A stretch of 64,000 bases of DNA, taken from contig CAJJDN010000112.1 of the NCBI GenBank assembly GCA_905182985.1, positions 313,021-377,020 of the forward strand. The letters are read 5' to 3'. How positions within the stretch are numbered: position 1 is the stretch's first letter; every line of letters starts with the position of its first letter. Under the pieces are notes generated by a model. That model was not told where the DNA came from and made no database searches. It saw nothing but the letters and a program-made list of their open reading frames with translations. Source of the stretch: Paramecium sonneborni (lineage: Eukaryota > Ciliophora > Oligohymenophorea > Peniculida > Parameciidae). Shown piece after piece: positions 36,169 through 48,351 of the stretch. The position numbers and the translations under genes are program-made.

Positions 36169-38046
36169 TCAATAACAATCATTATTAGAAACTTTAAGTA
36201 ATTCAACATCACCTTCTTTTATTGACTATTTATCTTTCTTTTTTTATTTTTTATCCATAAAATACGACTTTTTATCTTTTAGTGCATCTCTACCTCTATA
36301 AATGAGTCGATCAGAAAATGATTCAGTAAACATAAATTCTTTAAGTCCAAGGAAATTCATAAATCTATCATATAAATCAAAGTAATTTATAAAACACAAA
36401 AATAATAGTATGGCAGGCATTAATTAAATAACATTAACTCCAAATATAGGTACGAATTCCATCTTAAATAATATAATTAACAATATATACTTCTCCCATA
36501 GCAAATTTAAATGCAGGTTCACAATTCATTCTTTATTTAACTCTTAACATATTTAAAAAGTTTTAACATAATGGAGCTGCCACTCTACTAAAATTAATTG
36601 TTGCAAATAGTAAACTTGGTGCATCTGTTTAATGATCATTATATAATCCATAACATCCAGCTATCTTAATTCTAAACATTCCATAATAAACACAAAAGGC
36701 TATATAAAATAATGGAACAAAACAAAATATTTATAATGTTAATACGCCAGATTATAATGATATGGGCATACCAAATATTGTAAAAGGAGTATTTAAAAAT
36801 AAAGTAGTCTCAGATACTATTACTAATAAAGATAATATTCCTAAGGCTAATGAAAAAAATATTTTAATTTAAGGTTTATAGTGACATAACCAATACCATT
36901 CTAAAGTATCTAAAGTCTTAGAACATGATCCTTCCTTTCTATTAGATTTTACATCATAATTTATTTTTTTATCAGAATTTTCTATTGAATTTATAACATT
37001 CTCTAATGCATATGCTTTTTTACAATTCTCTTTCCATGCTGCTCTTAATCTTCTATATGTTCTTGATTTCTATCTAATATCTCTATAAATTTCAACAACT
37101 TCTTCATCTGTTGCTTCTGGTTATTCTTTAAAGAACATTCTTTATAAATAACTAATTCCTGGTGCCTTTGATTTTGCATCTTCTTCCATTAATTCTTTAA
37201 ACATTTTTTTTGGAATTTATTTAATACTCATCTATATATATACTTTAGATGATTATTATTCAAACTTTTCTTAATTTCTAATACCAACCACTCTTTTAGC
37301 CTTCTCTTATAAAAAATGATGAGCATCATCTTTTTCCTCTGTTATTTTAGCTGTTTTAAAATACAAATATTTCATTTAAACATCCAATGTTGATGTTCTC
37401 ATATGTGCTCTAGGAACTGCTATTAAAGAATATCTAATTTCTTAATAGATTTTTATTACCCTAATAAAACTATTATTAAAGCAACACCAAATGAATTAGC
37501 CATGCTTTTTAATAATTTAGCTAAACCATAATCTGATGCTTAACCTGTCATAACAAGTATTACAACAAAAGCTATACCAGCTATTCCTATTATCAAATAA
37601 AATTTGCCGTTGTTAATTAATGAACGTACAAATTTCTATGCTCTATTCAAGTCAATGGCTTCTTCATATTCTTACATTATTGGAATTATTGTCCAACAAA
37701 GTATGAAATTTGCCCAATATAATATTTAATATAGCTATATTATATATACATTATATATTTATACATTTCCTATTGCCTCATATTCTCTTGAATGCACTTC
37801 TATACCCTCCTAATTATTATATGTCTCTTTATCTCTAAATGTTATATAAATATCTAATGGTAACAAAATTAACAAAATAAAATTTGTCAACCATGAAATC
37901 AAACATGTTACTTTTACTATAAAATTTACATCTTTGCAACAAATGTTATTGATTAATTTTGCACAATAGATTGTTACCAAAATTATCTCAAGTAATGTTA
38001 AAATATACATATTTATATTTATTATTCTAAATTTCAAAAATATCAT
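36169..38046 (-). CDS. LMBR1-domain membrane protein (LMBRD2-like)
   Basis: About 615 aa from ATG 38044-38046 (MIFLKFRIININMYILTLLE; an upstream in-frame codon is GTG, not ATG) to TGA 36169-36171, with at least one 30-nt intron after EAIGN. Multiple helices: IILVTIYCAKLINN, CLISWLTNFILLILLPLDIY, then ANFILCWTIIPIMQEYEEAI, which matches the LMBR1 signature (tryptophan-rich helix followed by PxxQxY). A long charged cytosolic loop with coiled coil and further helices follow, with a polar C-terminus (KDKQSIKEGDVELLKV). LMBRD2-type proteins are receptor-like or trafficking membrane proteins; the role in ciliates is unknown. Confidence 0.75.
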
Positions 38047-38278
38047 CTCTTTTCTCACTTTTTCAATATTTATACATATTCAAAATCATTTATTTCATTC
38101 TTTTATACATTTTCATCATTAAACCATTGAAATATCTTTAAACATAATTTTATTAACATATACCTTTTAAAAATATCTTATTAAACTTATTCTCTAAATC
38201 TAAATTTAAATCAATACTATATATCAGAAATCACAATTAATTTTAATATCATATATATAAATAAAAATAATATTTATA

Positions 38279-38850
38279 ATGTTTGAATAGCAATTTACTT
38301 AATAATTTACAAGACATAATAGAATCTCAGAAAACCTAAAAAAGATTCATGTCTAGCAAAAATATACATTTGATACATTATATGATGATATTGGAGTTGG
38401 ATTTATAAATTAATCATTCATTTTTAAGATAATTTAGAAGAAATTGAAAATAAAGAGCGCGCTGTTTTTGGCAATTACATTTTTTTTATTCTTATCAGCA
38501 TACTCTATGGTGACATCATACATCAGTCATTTAATGCTTATTGGATATGCAATTTTATAAACTAATTATGAAATTCAAAGGTAAAAGGATTCCAAAAAAC
38601 AATTACTAATATTTTGGTTCATATTTTCAACTGATATTTTGATTGAAAATTATTTTGCTAGAGATAAGTTTACATTAATTAGATATACAAAATTTCTTAT
38701 TGTACATGCTTGTTTTATGTATAGATTGTCAATACTATCTTTCATTTTATAATTGGTAAATATATAATCACTTAATTTTAGTATAACTTATTAACTATCG
38801 GAAAGAGTTTTACCAGTCCTCAAAATTCCAAAAAGTCCTATTTTAAATGA
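38279..38850 (+). CDS. REEP/Yop1 (TB2/DP1/HVA22) family protein
   Basis: 181 aa with a 26-nt intron 38756-38781. After about 60 cytosolic residues come hydrophobic hairpins: SALFLAITFFLFLSAYSMVT, HLMLIGYAILQTNYEIQRQK, LLIFWFIFSTDILIENYFAR, KFLIVHACFMYRLSILSFIL. The segment GYAILQTNYEIQ followed by a KQLLIFWF-type helix is the family core (normally GxxxPxYxSxxA then LxYWxV). These proteins shape tubular endoplasmic reticulum by wedge-like hairpins. The core Pro and Ser are replaced here, so it is a divergent member. Confidence 0.78.
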
Positions 38851-39404
38851 TTTTATTCTTTTAATTTATGTTCATAAAATTTTATGTTTTTGTTAATTCA
38901 ATATTTATATCTATGGTTTATCATATATTAATTTTAGTTTTAATTAGATAATTATTGCTCTTTTATAAATTTATTGATTTATTTACAATCGAGAATTTAA
39001 AACCTGATATTCAAACAAATTTAAATTTAAATTAAAGAAAATATATTTTTAATATCAAATTTCTTTTTTGATTTTCATGATTTGAGAAACAACATTCATT
39101 TTCTTCTTGAGTTTTGTGAATTCTTTAAACTTTAAATTAGATTAAAATTTTCATCAAAACTTATTAAATAAATAAAATGATATTTAATTTTTCTAATTTT
39201 CATGAATAATTTAAGAATATGAGAATTATTATTTAAGAAAATAGGTTGGCAAAGAATTCAAGTTAAAAAGAATAATTTAAGTTTTTAAGCATAACAATCT
39301 TGTTTTAAAGCTGATATTAGTTGTTTTAATAAAATTCTTTTGATTAATATTTTAAAAAGAAATAATCTTAAATAATATACTGAAGTTGTTCTAAAATAAT
39401 AGAC
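38851..39404. other. AT-rich intergenic, nothing recognised
   Basis: About 550 bp of A/T-dominated sequence without a coherent frame on either strand. Confidence 0.4.
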
Positions 39405-39784
39405 ATGAATAAAAAGGATGCAATTGTATCTATATAATATTATATGAAATCAGCTTTAAATAAACAACAATATTTGTACAGTAAGGATTAGTATATAAAA
39501 ATATATATCAAAAACAAATTTTTATCAAATCTAAATTGTCAATAAATCAAGGAATTCAATCTTATTATTATTGAATAACAGAATTCAAATTTCTAAATTG
39601 TTTCGCTTTGGCATTTGAGAGGTGTTATTGTTAAAAATAATAACATACGACAGATTAGAATAGAATATTTATTGAAAAACTTGAATACTATTGGCATAAT
39701 TAAAAAGGATTTTATTATTGTCTTGGATCATATCCAGAACTTGACATTTTGCTAAAAATATTTTAGTATTCATTTAAAATTTGA
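39405..39784 (+). CDS. Small hypothetical protein, 115 aa
   Basis: MNKKDAIVSIQYYMKSALNK... with a 32-nt intron 39622-39653 (GTGTTA...GACAG); spliced length divides by three. The second exon reads NRIFIEKLEYYWHNQKGFYY CLG-type sequence ending LLKIFQYSFKI. Aromatic-rich with conserved-looking WHLRD and LGSYPELD. Family unknown; the ATG could lie further upstream. Confidence 0.5.
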
Positions 39785-40303
39785 ACATTTTTTCTCTATA
39801 TAGAAAACTTTATCTAATTTGAATGAAAAATTATGAAAAAAAATATATAATTATTTTTTTCATGATATTTTATGATATTTGAAACAAAATATCTTTAAAT
39901 AAAAAATTAATATATAAGAATGATAAACATATAATTTTTATGAATTATTTTCATTTTGAATTGCTTTTTTTATTTAATATAGTAATTTTTAACATAATAT
40001 TTTCCTATGTAATCATGTAAATTAAATAAAATTTCTGTTGAAGAATTTAATTTATTGAATAGCTTCTTAATAAATTTAATTAATTGATTGTTGAAGAGCA
40101 ATTTACATAATTAATTAAAATTTCTATATTATTGGAGAGAATAATAATTACTAATAAATATCTTTAAAGAAAGGTATTTAAGTGTTGAATATTTGTATTA
40201 ATAATTTGGTCATCTGAAAATATTAACGTATTATATAAATAATTACATCATTAGTATAAGTAAGAATAAAATATTAGCATATTTATTAATTTTAATAAGT
40301 TTA
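39785..40303. other. AT-rich intergenic, nothing recognised
   Basis: About 520 bp, very AT-rich, with no convincing exon; contains the promoter region of the RING gene. Confidence 0.4.
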
Positions 40304-41757
40304 ATGAATATCATTTTATATGCATGCATAATTGGTTACGTAATAAGTGAGGTATTTTAAAAAGTAAGTATTTTTAGAGTGATTTAGATTAAGCTTATAA
40401 ATACTTGCTGTAAAATCAGGATCAATTAATGATTGGATAATGGACAGCAAGTTCAGATTACTTAGTTTATATAAATGTGGTGTATGATAATTAAAATATG
40501 ATAATGTAAGTTTATCCTAAAAAGCACAACATTTTACATGAAAAGCACTATTTTAGATTAAGTTACTAACTTTTAAACAGTTCTTATTATTTTGATACAG
40601 TCAAAAAGTATCTGAATATAAATATATATAGTCACATGACATGGCAGTAAATAGATGTCATAATAGAATTGCAAAATAATGAGAAACATCCATTAACAAT
40701 ATGCAAAGCTACACTTGAAATGGAAGTTTAAACTTAAACAATTATTCTTAATAGTAAATTTGCTGAGGAATGTAATATAACTGAAGAAAGAGTACGTTTA
40801 TTCATATTCAGCAATTCAGTATACTAATTACAAGTCTTTTCATACACAATGCTTATAATATTTATATCTGTTGTTCAAATTATTTGCTCTTATTTATATC
40901 TAAAATCTGATCCATCTTCCAATTAAGGTGCATCAATGACAATATCAATAATCTTAACATAAGATATATTCATTTGTATTTTCAGCTCATTACTTTTTGA
41001 TATACCTAGATTTTATTATTTCTTTCCCTGTTTACTTTGCTAATTGATAGCAATTTTTTGGGATCTCAAATTAAAAGCAAAACTTACAGTAATTTATTTT
41101 ATAATATCAATATAGATGATGGAAAGATCTAAGAAAAGATTTTTATTCTTTCAAATCATAGAAATATTATTTGTCACTTTTTTATTTTTAAAAATCAGAC
41201 ATTCAATTGAATTAACATTATTAAATATTTTTTTAATACCTTAGATCATATATAACTTTTTTACAGGAGAAAGATAAAGATTTAATAAATATTATATTGG
41301 AGCAATATTTCCAAGGGCTTTACTTTCCATATATGCTAGAGGATGTTCACAAAATATTTTATAATTATAGTATAGACTTCATGTTGTATTTGTCATCATT
41401 CTTATACTAATTATTTAACTATTAATTTATTATTGCCAAACTAAATTTGCATGGTTTATTCTTAAAAATAATTAACATAACTATTTTATTAAATAAACAG
41501 ATGAACATTTATAATCAGATTGCTCTATATGTTTAAATAATTTAACATAAATTCCTGATAATAAACTTAATTAAAGTGAATATATGATATAAATAATAAA
41601 TTAAGCATCCTAAAATCATTTATTGATGAGTACTCCTTGCGTAAATTTTTAATATTTAAATTAGAATCATTAATTTCATCCTTCTTGCTTAAGTTAATGG
41701 ATGTAAATAAATTTATCATGCCCATTATGTAAAAGTGCTTTACCTTAGGTATTTTGA
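40304..41757 (+). CDS. Transmembrane RING-H2 E3 ubiquitin ligase (Tul1/DSC-like)
   Basis: 475 aa with a 26-nt intron 40352-40377. N-terminal signal sequence (MNIILYACIIGYVIS), a lumenal domain of about 180 residues (PLTICKATLEMEVQTQTIIL), then at least six membrane helices (YTMLIIFISVVQIICSYLYL, QDIFICIFSSLLFDIPRFYY, LHVVFVIILILIIQLLIYYC). The C-terminal RING has CSICLN, then TPCVNF, HQFHPSCLSQWM and SCPLC, so cysteines and histidines are in RING-H2 order. This layout matches the Golgi/endosomal Tul1-type ligases that ubiquitinate membrane proteins for degradation. Confidence 0.85.
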
Positions 41758-42581
41758 CCTTCACAAACAATCATGAATATTTGTATATAAATGTAAATTT
41801 TTACAAAAAATTTTATTTATAATTTCTGATTTTAATTTTTTAAATTCTTTAATTATTTTCTCATCTAATTAATTTTATTGGTCATTTATTTATATAAGAA
41901 TTAATTGACAATAGATTATTTACAATTTCTTATCTTTTTTGTAAGTGTTAATTTTATCTCTAAAACTCTTCTCTATCATTCTACTTACTCATAAATAAAT
42001 AACAGAAATTAAATTAAAATATATGATTCTATATAAATAATGATAAATATAGATAAATTCATTCTTCAAAATCTTTGTTAATGTTAAAAGTTATTTTTTC
42101 CTTTCTTTATTGATTTTTCTTGTTATCATTATTTTTATTTTAGATGGATTTTTTGTATAAAGTTTATATCTTATTGTATTATTTTGAAAATTTCTAGTTG
42201 AATTCTTTTTAGGCCTCTTCATACATATAGGATTTCGAATGTATTCCCTCTAAAAATTCAGTTTCTTCTTTTAACTTAATAAAGTTTTAATTTTTAATTA
42301 TTTTCTAATATGCTAAGACTCTTTTTTTTACAACATATTTTTGTTTCTATTCAAAAGTTTATCTACTCGAATCTTTAATCATTAACTTTATTATTGTTAT
42401 AATCTTTAAATAAGATTATTTCTTTATAATAGGATTTTATATCAGAATTTAAAAGTTATTCTTTATTTTAATATATAATAATAAAATGAATAAGTTGTAT
42501 AATTGTTATATAATATATTTGTTTATTTATAAGTTATGTAATAGATAGGCATCAAAATCTAATAAATAAGATTTAATGTTT
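41758..42581. other. AT-rich intergenic, nothing recognised
   Basis: About 820 bp with poly-T stretches; no gene that I can support. Confidence 0.4.
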
Positions 42582-43065
42582 TCATTCAACTTGATCTTCA
42601 GAAGAATCTGATATCATATCGAAGAATGATTCTTATTTTGTGTTTTTGTTTTTTTATTTTTAGATCATTTGTTATTTGGCTTTCATTTGTTGAATTTATT
42701 TTCTGGCTGTTTAATTAAGATGAACAAAATCATTGTCTGACATTTTCTTAACTTTATATAATCTATCAACCATGCCTTTAAATTCATCTCTGTTTAATAC
42801 TCTTTGTTTCTTTATAGTTGGATAAAGCATCACTTATCCATCCAATCCTTTTTTTTCACATAAACCAAGCATTTGCAGTTTCTTTTTGAGAAAATCTTCT
42901 TCTGTTTAAGATTACCACTACTTAGACTATTATATTTACATCATCCATCTTATCATAGCATTTTTTGATTAATTCTTCATCTTTTTCAATCATATCAATA
43001 ACATCAGCTTTATAATTTTCATTTTAGAAATGATTCTTAATTTCTCTTTATAATAATTTATCCAT
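42582..43065 (-). CDS. Hypothetical charged protein, 153 aa
   Basis: MDKLLQREIKNHFQNENYKA to TGA 42582-42584, with one 22-nt intron after CYDKMDD; length in frame. Mostly charged helix (VLNRDEFKGMVDRLYKVKKM), a Gln/Lys-rich segment, and an acidic end (FFDMISDSSEDQVE). It resembles no family I know; probably an intracellular helical protein. Confidence 0.7.
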
Positions 43066-43599
43066 AATAATAAATAATAATAAATTAATATTCAAAATCT
43101 ATGATAAGGTTATATGTATGTGGAAAATATCAACAATTAATAATAATGATAAATGTAATGGAATAGATTAAATAAAAGATTAAAGTATTCTATCAACATG
43201 ATATGAATTTCGATGTTAATGTTAGCAAGTTTAGAATATTGTTTTCTTTCCAGGTATTATAACTCTTAAAGATTTATTTATTCTACTCCCTTATAGAATT
43301 TTGTTTTAAATTAAATTTTATAGATAGTAATTAATGTATTCCAAAAAAGTCAGGAATTTATATGTGCTATATATACTCTTATAATTGATTGAATAAATGA
43401 ACTTTATTCTGATTAAATTACTAAATTTAATCATTTGTATATCTATTTTAAGTAATATATATAAGTCTTCCATAAATAGTTATCATCTATTTTTTGTTCT
43501 ATACTTAATTATTTTCTTAGAATGTTGTTGTAAACAATGAGGATAATATAAATTTATGTATTCCTTTATTAGATTAAGTAAAAAATATATTCCTCTGTA
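43066..43599. other. Intergenic with coding-like minus-strand tail
   Basis: Just downstream of the next gene's TGA, the same minus-strand frame stays protein-like for about 35 codons (GIYFLLNLIKEYINLYYPHC, 43500-43600). It may be a continuation if the TGA is not the true end. The rest is AT-rich without features. Confidence 0.35.
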
Positions 43600-44854
43600 T
43601 CATATGTTCTTTAAAATGCTAATTAATTCATCATTAACATAATCTTATAATTCATTAAGGTACTCTGCATTACTTTTGATTTTTTAAATCTTAATCATTA
43701 CTTGAACAAGATTATTTAAATCAAAAGTAATGCTTCTAACCAATCTTAATACAATTTGTATTCTTATTAATATTTATTTGAATATTATTCATTGTACCCT
43801 TCCTAAACATCTCCACAATATTCATTAAATTTCTTATTAAAAATAATGAAAAATTCTAGAATCATAATTTTATAAGTCTATAAAATTCTCTATTTAATTC
43901 TAAATTGATTCATTTTAATCAGATTCATTAAAATCACTCCTTTTATGTTTTTTTTCATTTGAAACTATTTCTTTTTCACTTATTATATAATCATTAGATA
44001 TTTCTATTTAGAAAACTATATTAACTACAAAAATAATTACTCTCTTAAAAACTGTAAAACGATCAAATAATCTCTAATAATACATATGTAAGTTAGACAA
44101 TTATATAACTATTCTAAAAATTTTCACTACATATTATAAATTTTTTTTAAAGAATATTATTAATAAACTAATTCTATTATATCAAATATTAATTAACTCT
44201 AACTATCAAAGAAACTCAATTCATCTAATGAAAATTAAATTACAAAGAAAGTAATTTTAATTAAATCAAAAAAGATATAAAACTTAAGTATCACTTTTAT
44301 ATAGTTTAAATGCATTGATAAAAAATGTAATGGTTAAGTAAACTTAGTTTGGAGAAATATCTATTTTACTTCCTGAAATATATAGGAGCATTAGAAAAAA
44401 TTTATAATCAAATTGATTAATTCAAATTCTTTTTTTGAATAATAACATAAGAAAATTTTTATGTAATAAAAAATCAACTCTTTATATCCTTAACTTTATA
44501 TTAATGTTTTCCATCTATATGATTGAAAGCAAATAGATTCATTTCGATTCTAAGGTTGATACCTGAATATTTTACGAAAACTAAAAGTTATAATCAGGCT
44601 CCCAAATGATTTATTTGATTTAATATAAATATTTAATACAAAAAGTTAGAAATGTGATAGATGTTAAAAGATTAGTAAATACAATCTGATTCAATAGAAA
44701 AATTCATATTTTTACATAAATACAACGAAAATATAACTAAGTTTTGTCTATTTTATAACAAGGAAAATTGTTTTCTCAAGAAATTATGATCATTCAGAAT
44801 ATATTATCGTAATAAAAATTGATATATTAATAGATATGATAATACCATCTTCAT
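43600..44854 (-). CDS. Probable multi-exon gene, unresolved
   Basis: Coding-like pieces in order on the minus strand: MKMVLSYLLIYQFLLRQYIL (44854, signal-like), SDCIYQSFNIYHISNFLYQ, RIEMNLFAFNHIDGKHQYKV (about 44520), SEKEIVSNEKKHKRSDFNES (about 43980), CGDVQEGYNEQYSNKYQQEY and, after a 29-nt intron at 43673-43701, NNAEYLNELQDYVNDELISI ending at TGA 43600-43602. I could fix only the last intron with confidence. Probably a secreted or membrane protein; no family recognised. Confidence 0.42.
43667..43733. repeat. Near-perfect 67-nt hairpin spanning a splice acceptor
   Basis: Arms 43667-43682 and 43718-43733 are a perfect 16-bp inverted repeat (GCATTACTTTTGATTT / AAATCAAAAGTAATGC), with inner pairing between TTTAAATCTT and AAGATTATTTAAA. 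The minus-strand intron 43673-43701 ends inside one arm. Confidence 0.75.
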
Positions 44855-45128
44855 TCTGTAATGAAAGATTATTGATTTGAAAAGTCCTTTAAATAGAATA
44901 TCGAATTTTATTGGATAATTTAAAGTGACAAACTATGATTTAATTATCTATTTATTCCTTAAAAATTTTTAAAAAAATGTGAAGTTTTAATATAATTATG
45001 TGAATAAAGACAATTTAAAATATAGATTTAACTAATTTTTTAACTTCTAAATATATTAATATATAATTATTGATCTAAAAATAAAAATCTTTTTTTTTTT
45101 TTTTAATAATTAAAATAATATTTTAAAT
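44855..45128. other. Divergent intergenic
   Basis: About 270 bp between two divergent genes; contains a 15-T run near 45090-45104. No motif recognised. Confidence 0.4.
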
Positions 45129-45926
45129 ATGATTGAGTATTATGAACTTGATTTAGATTCAGAATGTTATGTGGATTAAAATTAGGAAGAAATTTAAATT
45201 GATTAAAATTATATAGATGATTGTTAACTTAATTTTAATTTTGAAGAAGATGGACAAGAAATCTAAAGAGAATAAATTAAATTAACAATTGATAGATAAA
45301 TAAAAATACCATCCCGATAAATCTAAAGATTTGATGAATCAATTGACATAAATGAGGAATCTATAGAAGAAATAATGGAATAAAATAATGATGAACAAAT
45401 TAATGATAATGAAAGTGAGGAAATTCAAGAATCTCTTTAAAAGAGTGCTTTGAAATCAACCGAAAAGATTAAATGTGATAAAATAAAATAGTCTAATTAG
45501 TAAGTTTACTCAACTTTTTAGATAGGTTCTGATGATAATTCTCAAGTTTAAGAGAAATAAAAACATTAATAATAGTCATAAGGAGAAACAAAAAATTTAC
45601 CTAATTATTATGGAAGATAATTTGTGAACAAAATTAGAAGAAAATTAAACTAGGAGTAAGATGAATAAATAAAATCTGAAATGAATTAAAAATTAGAGAA
45701 GTTAAAAAAAAAATAAAAAATGTTTACGCTTAAATAATTAAGAGAGATGTTAGATGAAGAGTATTTTAGAGAAGAGTCAAAAAATTATTTAACTAGTTTT
45801 GAATTTCTGCATGACTTGATGCAATCAGATAAATAATAAGATATTAGACCTCCAATAAAATATGCAAAAAGGATGTATGAAGGATGTGTTAATAGATAGA
45901 AGTTATATAATTGGAAGGAAGTTTGA
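45129..45926 (+). CDS. Hypothetical acidic protein, 265 aa
   Basis: Intronless frame MIEYYELDLDSECYVDQNQE to TGA 45924-45926. The N-terminal 150 residues are Glu/Asp/Gln/Asn-rich and probably disordered (INEESIEEIMEQNNDEQIND). The C-terminus is basic and helical (QLREMLDEEYFREESKNYLT, FEFLHDLMQSDKQQD, YAKRMYEGCVNRQKLYNWKE). No domain recognised. Confidence 0.75.
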
Positions 45927-46195
45927 ATAAATTATAAAAACCAAAAATTATATTTTATAAGTTCTCTCTAAAATAATCGTTAAAGAAAAAAATTAATTTA
46001 TTTTTTTAGTTAAATTTAATATTTGAGTTCAAAGAATTAATCTTAAAATCAATAGATCTCAAAGAGTCATAGAGTCATGAGTAAATTTTAGATAGTAATC
46101 AAAAATAATAAAAAATGATCAATTAATGAATTTGATTAGAAATAATATTTTATTGAGAATCGCTACTGAACAATTTTTAATTAAATATTAACAAT

Positions 46196-48184
46196 TCATT
46201 ATGTATTTAATAGAGTTTGATAATACTCTATTTTTTCTGCCCAAGCTTTTTTATTTTCTGTAATTTAGACAATAAATTCTGATAATTGTGGAAGTATCTA
46301 TGACAGAGTATTGTAGTAAGGAAGAACCTAAAATATATATATATATATTTAAAAATGATTACCATAAAATCTATAAATCCAATTTAACTTTTGGCAACAT
46401 TAGTAGTTTTTCTGTCACAAAGCATTGTTATAGGAAGACCTAATTCTTTTTCTTTATCCCCTTAGAGCCAAAATTCTCCAAGAACTCTAAAAGTCCATTA
46501 TTCATAGTTTTTCATTGGTTTAAAAGGATTACTAATATCTGCTGCATGTAATAAAGTATCAAAACAAATTCCTTTATCTTTAGATCCAGGATCAAAGTCA
46601 TTGGAAGCTAATCTTGCTTTTAATTTATTGTAATCTAACAAATAATAATAAAATACCTTTTCCATGCATAGCATTATCAGTACTAAGAATCATATTAATT
46701 GACTTTTCTCTAAAATATTTAAAATCAGATAAAGTAAAATGAGCTAATAAATCTGTTTCTCTAATATATCTAAACAATGTTGATGCATGATGTTATTCAA
46801 GAGGAGATCTATCATTATATGTCATAGCTAAATCATGTCTAGTATTTGATAAGAAAATATTATTTAATCCTGGATGATCAACATCATGTGCTGCTGCAGA
46901 TAATAATAGAATAGAATAATCAAGTTTTGACAATTTTCCTATTTCTTTAAAATTGCATTTTTAAATAAAAAAATATACAGTATGTGTAACATCAAAAGCA
47001 TGAATAACATTATGGTATAAATTGTCTTTATGATAATTTTATGCTAGTCGATCTACACATTTCTTAAAAGATTCCGGTGACATTCTTAAAGAACTAAACA
47101 ATTATTCTTTTTAAAAGTAGTAGCACATTAAATGAGTAAGAATTGAACTATCATATTTCTAAAAAAGAGAAAAGTAATCATAATCTAAGTTTAAGATATT
47201 TTATTCAAAATCCTACCTTAATTATTCTGGTAGATGAGATTCATCTGTAAATTAAACATCAGAAGACATAGAACGTCTAAATTCTTAAGAAACCTATTAT
47301 TGTTGTTGTGGTTAATATAACCATCCTAAAGCTTCACTTTTCTTTCCTTCGATTATAGGCTCATATACAGTGTTATTAGATATATGAGTGATTCCCCAAT
47401 TTAATTATTTAATAATATCTGGATCTTCAAATTAATCAGCAAGATCTCTCATTATTTCAATTACTTTCTCTACTGGAGAACGTACTACATATCTTGCTCC
47501 TGCATTATTTATTTTTTTGACTTAATTAAACTGTTTGAAAATAGAATGAAATTTACTTTACGAAACACTAAAAATAATCTTAAAAATCTAAATATTCCTC
47601 TTAGAACTTTGCTTATTGTGGTAAATGCATCTCCTTCTAAAATGAGATCGAGAATAATCAAAACTATCGAAGCTATTATAATTAGAGCATCAAAGATAGC
47701 CCACAAATCCGAAAAGTACGACTAATGTATATAATATATTGTATACTATGAGTCCAACACTGAGAATTCTAAATGAAATTTCCAAAACAAAGAGAATGAG
47801 GATCACTAATTCTACTATTTTAGTTATAAAGAGAGTCTTTTCTATGTCTGCATCTTCCTTAGCATCGTTAGCTATAAAAAATAATATAAAGTAAGTTACA
47901 TGTAAATGAGAAGTTGATGAACACTAATAACGTAAAGAGGACAACTAGAATAATTACAACCTTATCAATCAGTGGAATTCCAACTTATTTATGATCAGTG
48001 ATTCTGCGATTATTATATATAATTACTCATCAACAACTACACGATCATATCCATCTACATTATATGAAGATCTACGATCTCCTAGAATGTTAGAAATTTC
48101 TTTTGAACCTCGTGGAACTATTTTTGCACCCATCTAACCTATATTCTTTTTAGAATCCTCCTATAAGTTTTATTCTTCTGCCAT
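46196..48184 (-). CDS. Voltage-sensor domain fused to cyclic-nucleotide phosphodiesterase
   Basis: 609 aa after removing six introns (23, 28, 25, 26, 22, 35 nt); length divides by three. ATG 48182-48184, TGA 46196-46198. Residues about 65-215 hold four helices matching an ion-channel voltage sensor: S1 [20 protein letters not shown]2 [21 protein letters not shown]3 [21 protein letters not shown]4-like [17 protein letters not shown]. The C-terminal half is a class [27 protein letters not shown] (metal binding HD), [18 protein letters not shown] and the invariant Gln in AKSQIGFIDF. It should hydrolyse cAMP and/or cGMP at a membrane, possibly under voltage control. The fusion lies within one continuous spliced frame. 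No pore helices (S5-S6) are present. Confidence 0.88.
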
Positions 48185-48351
48185 TTTTGTTTATTTTATT
48201 AATTAATTATTTAAATTCAACAATATCAGAATGTACATCAAAGATTTACTTTTTTATTCAATTAGAAAAAGAATTTAGATAAAACTAAATTCTTAAGTTA
48301 TCATTTATTTTCATAAATTTTGCCTGAACCTTAAAAATTATATAATGTTTA

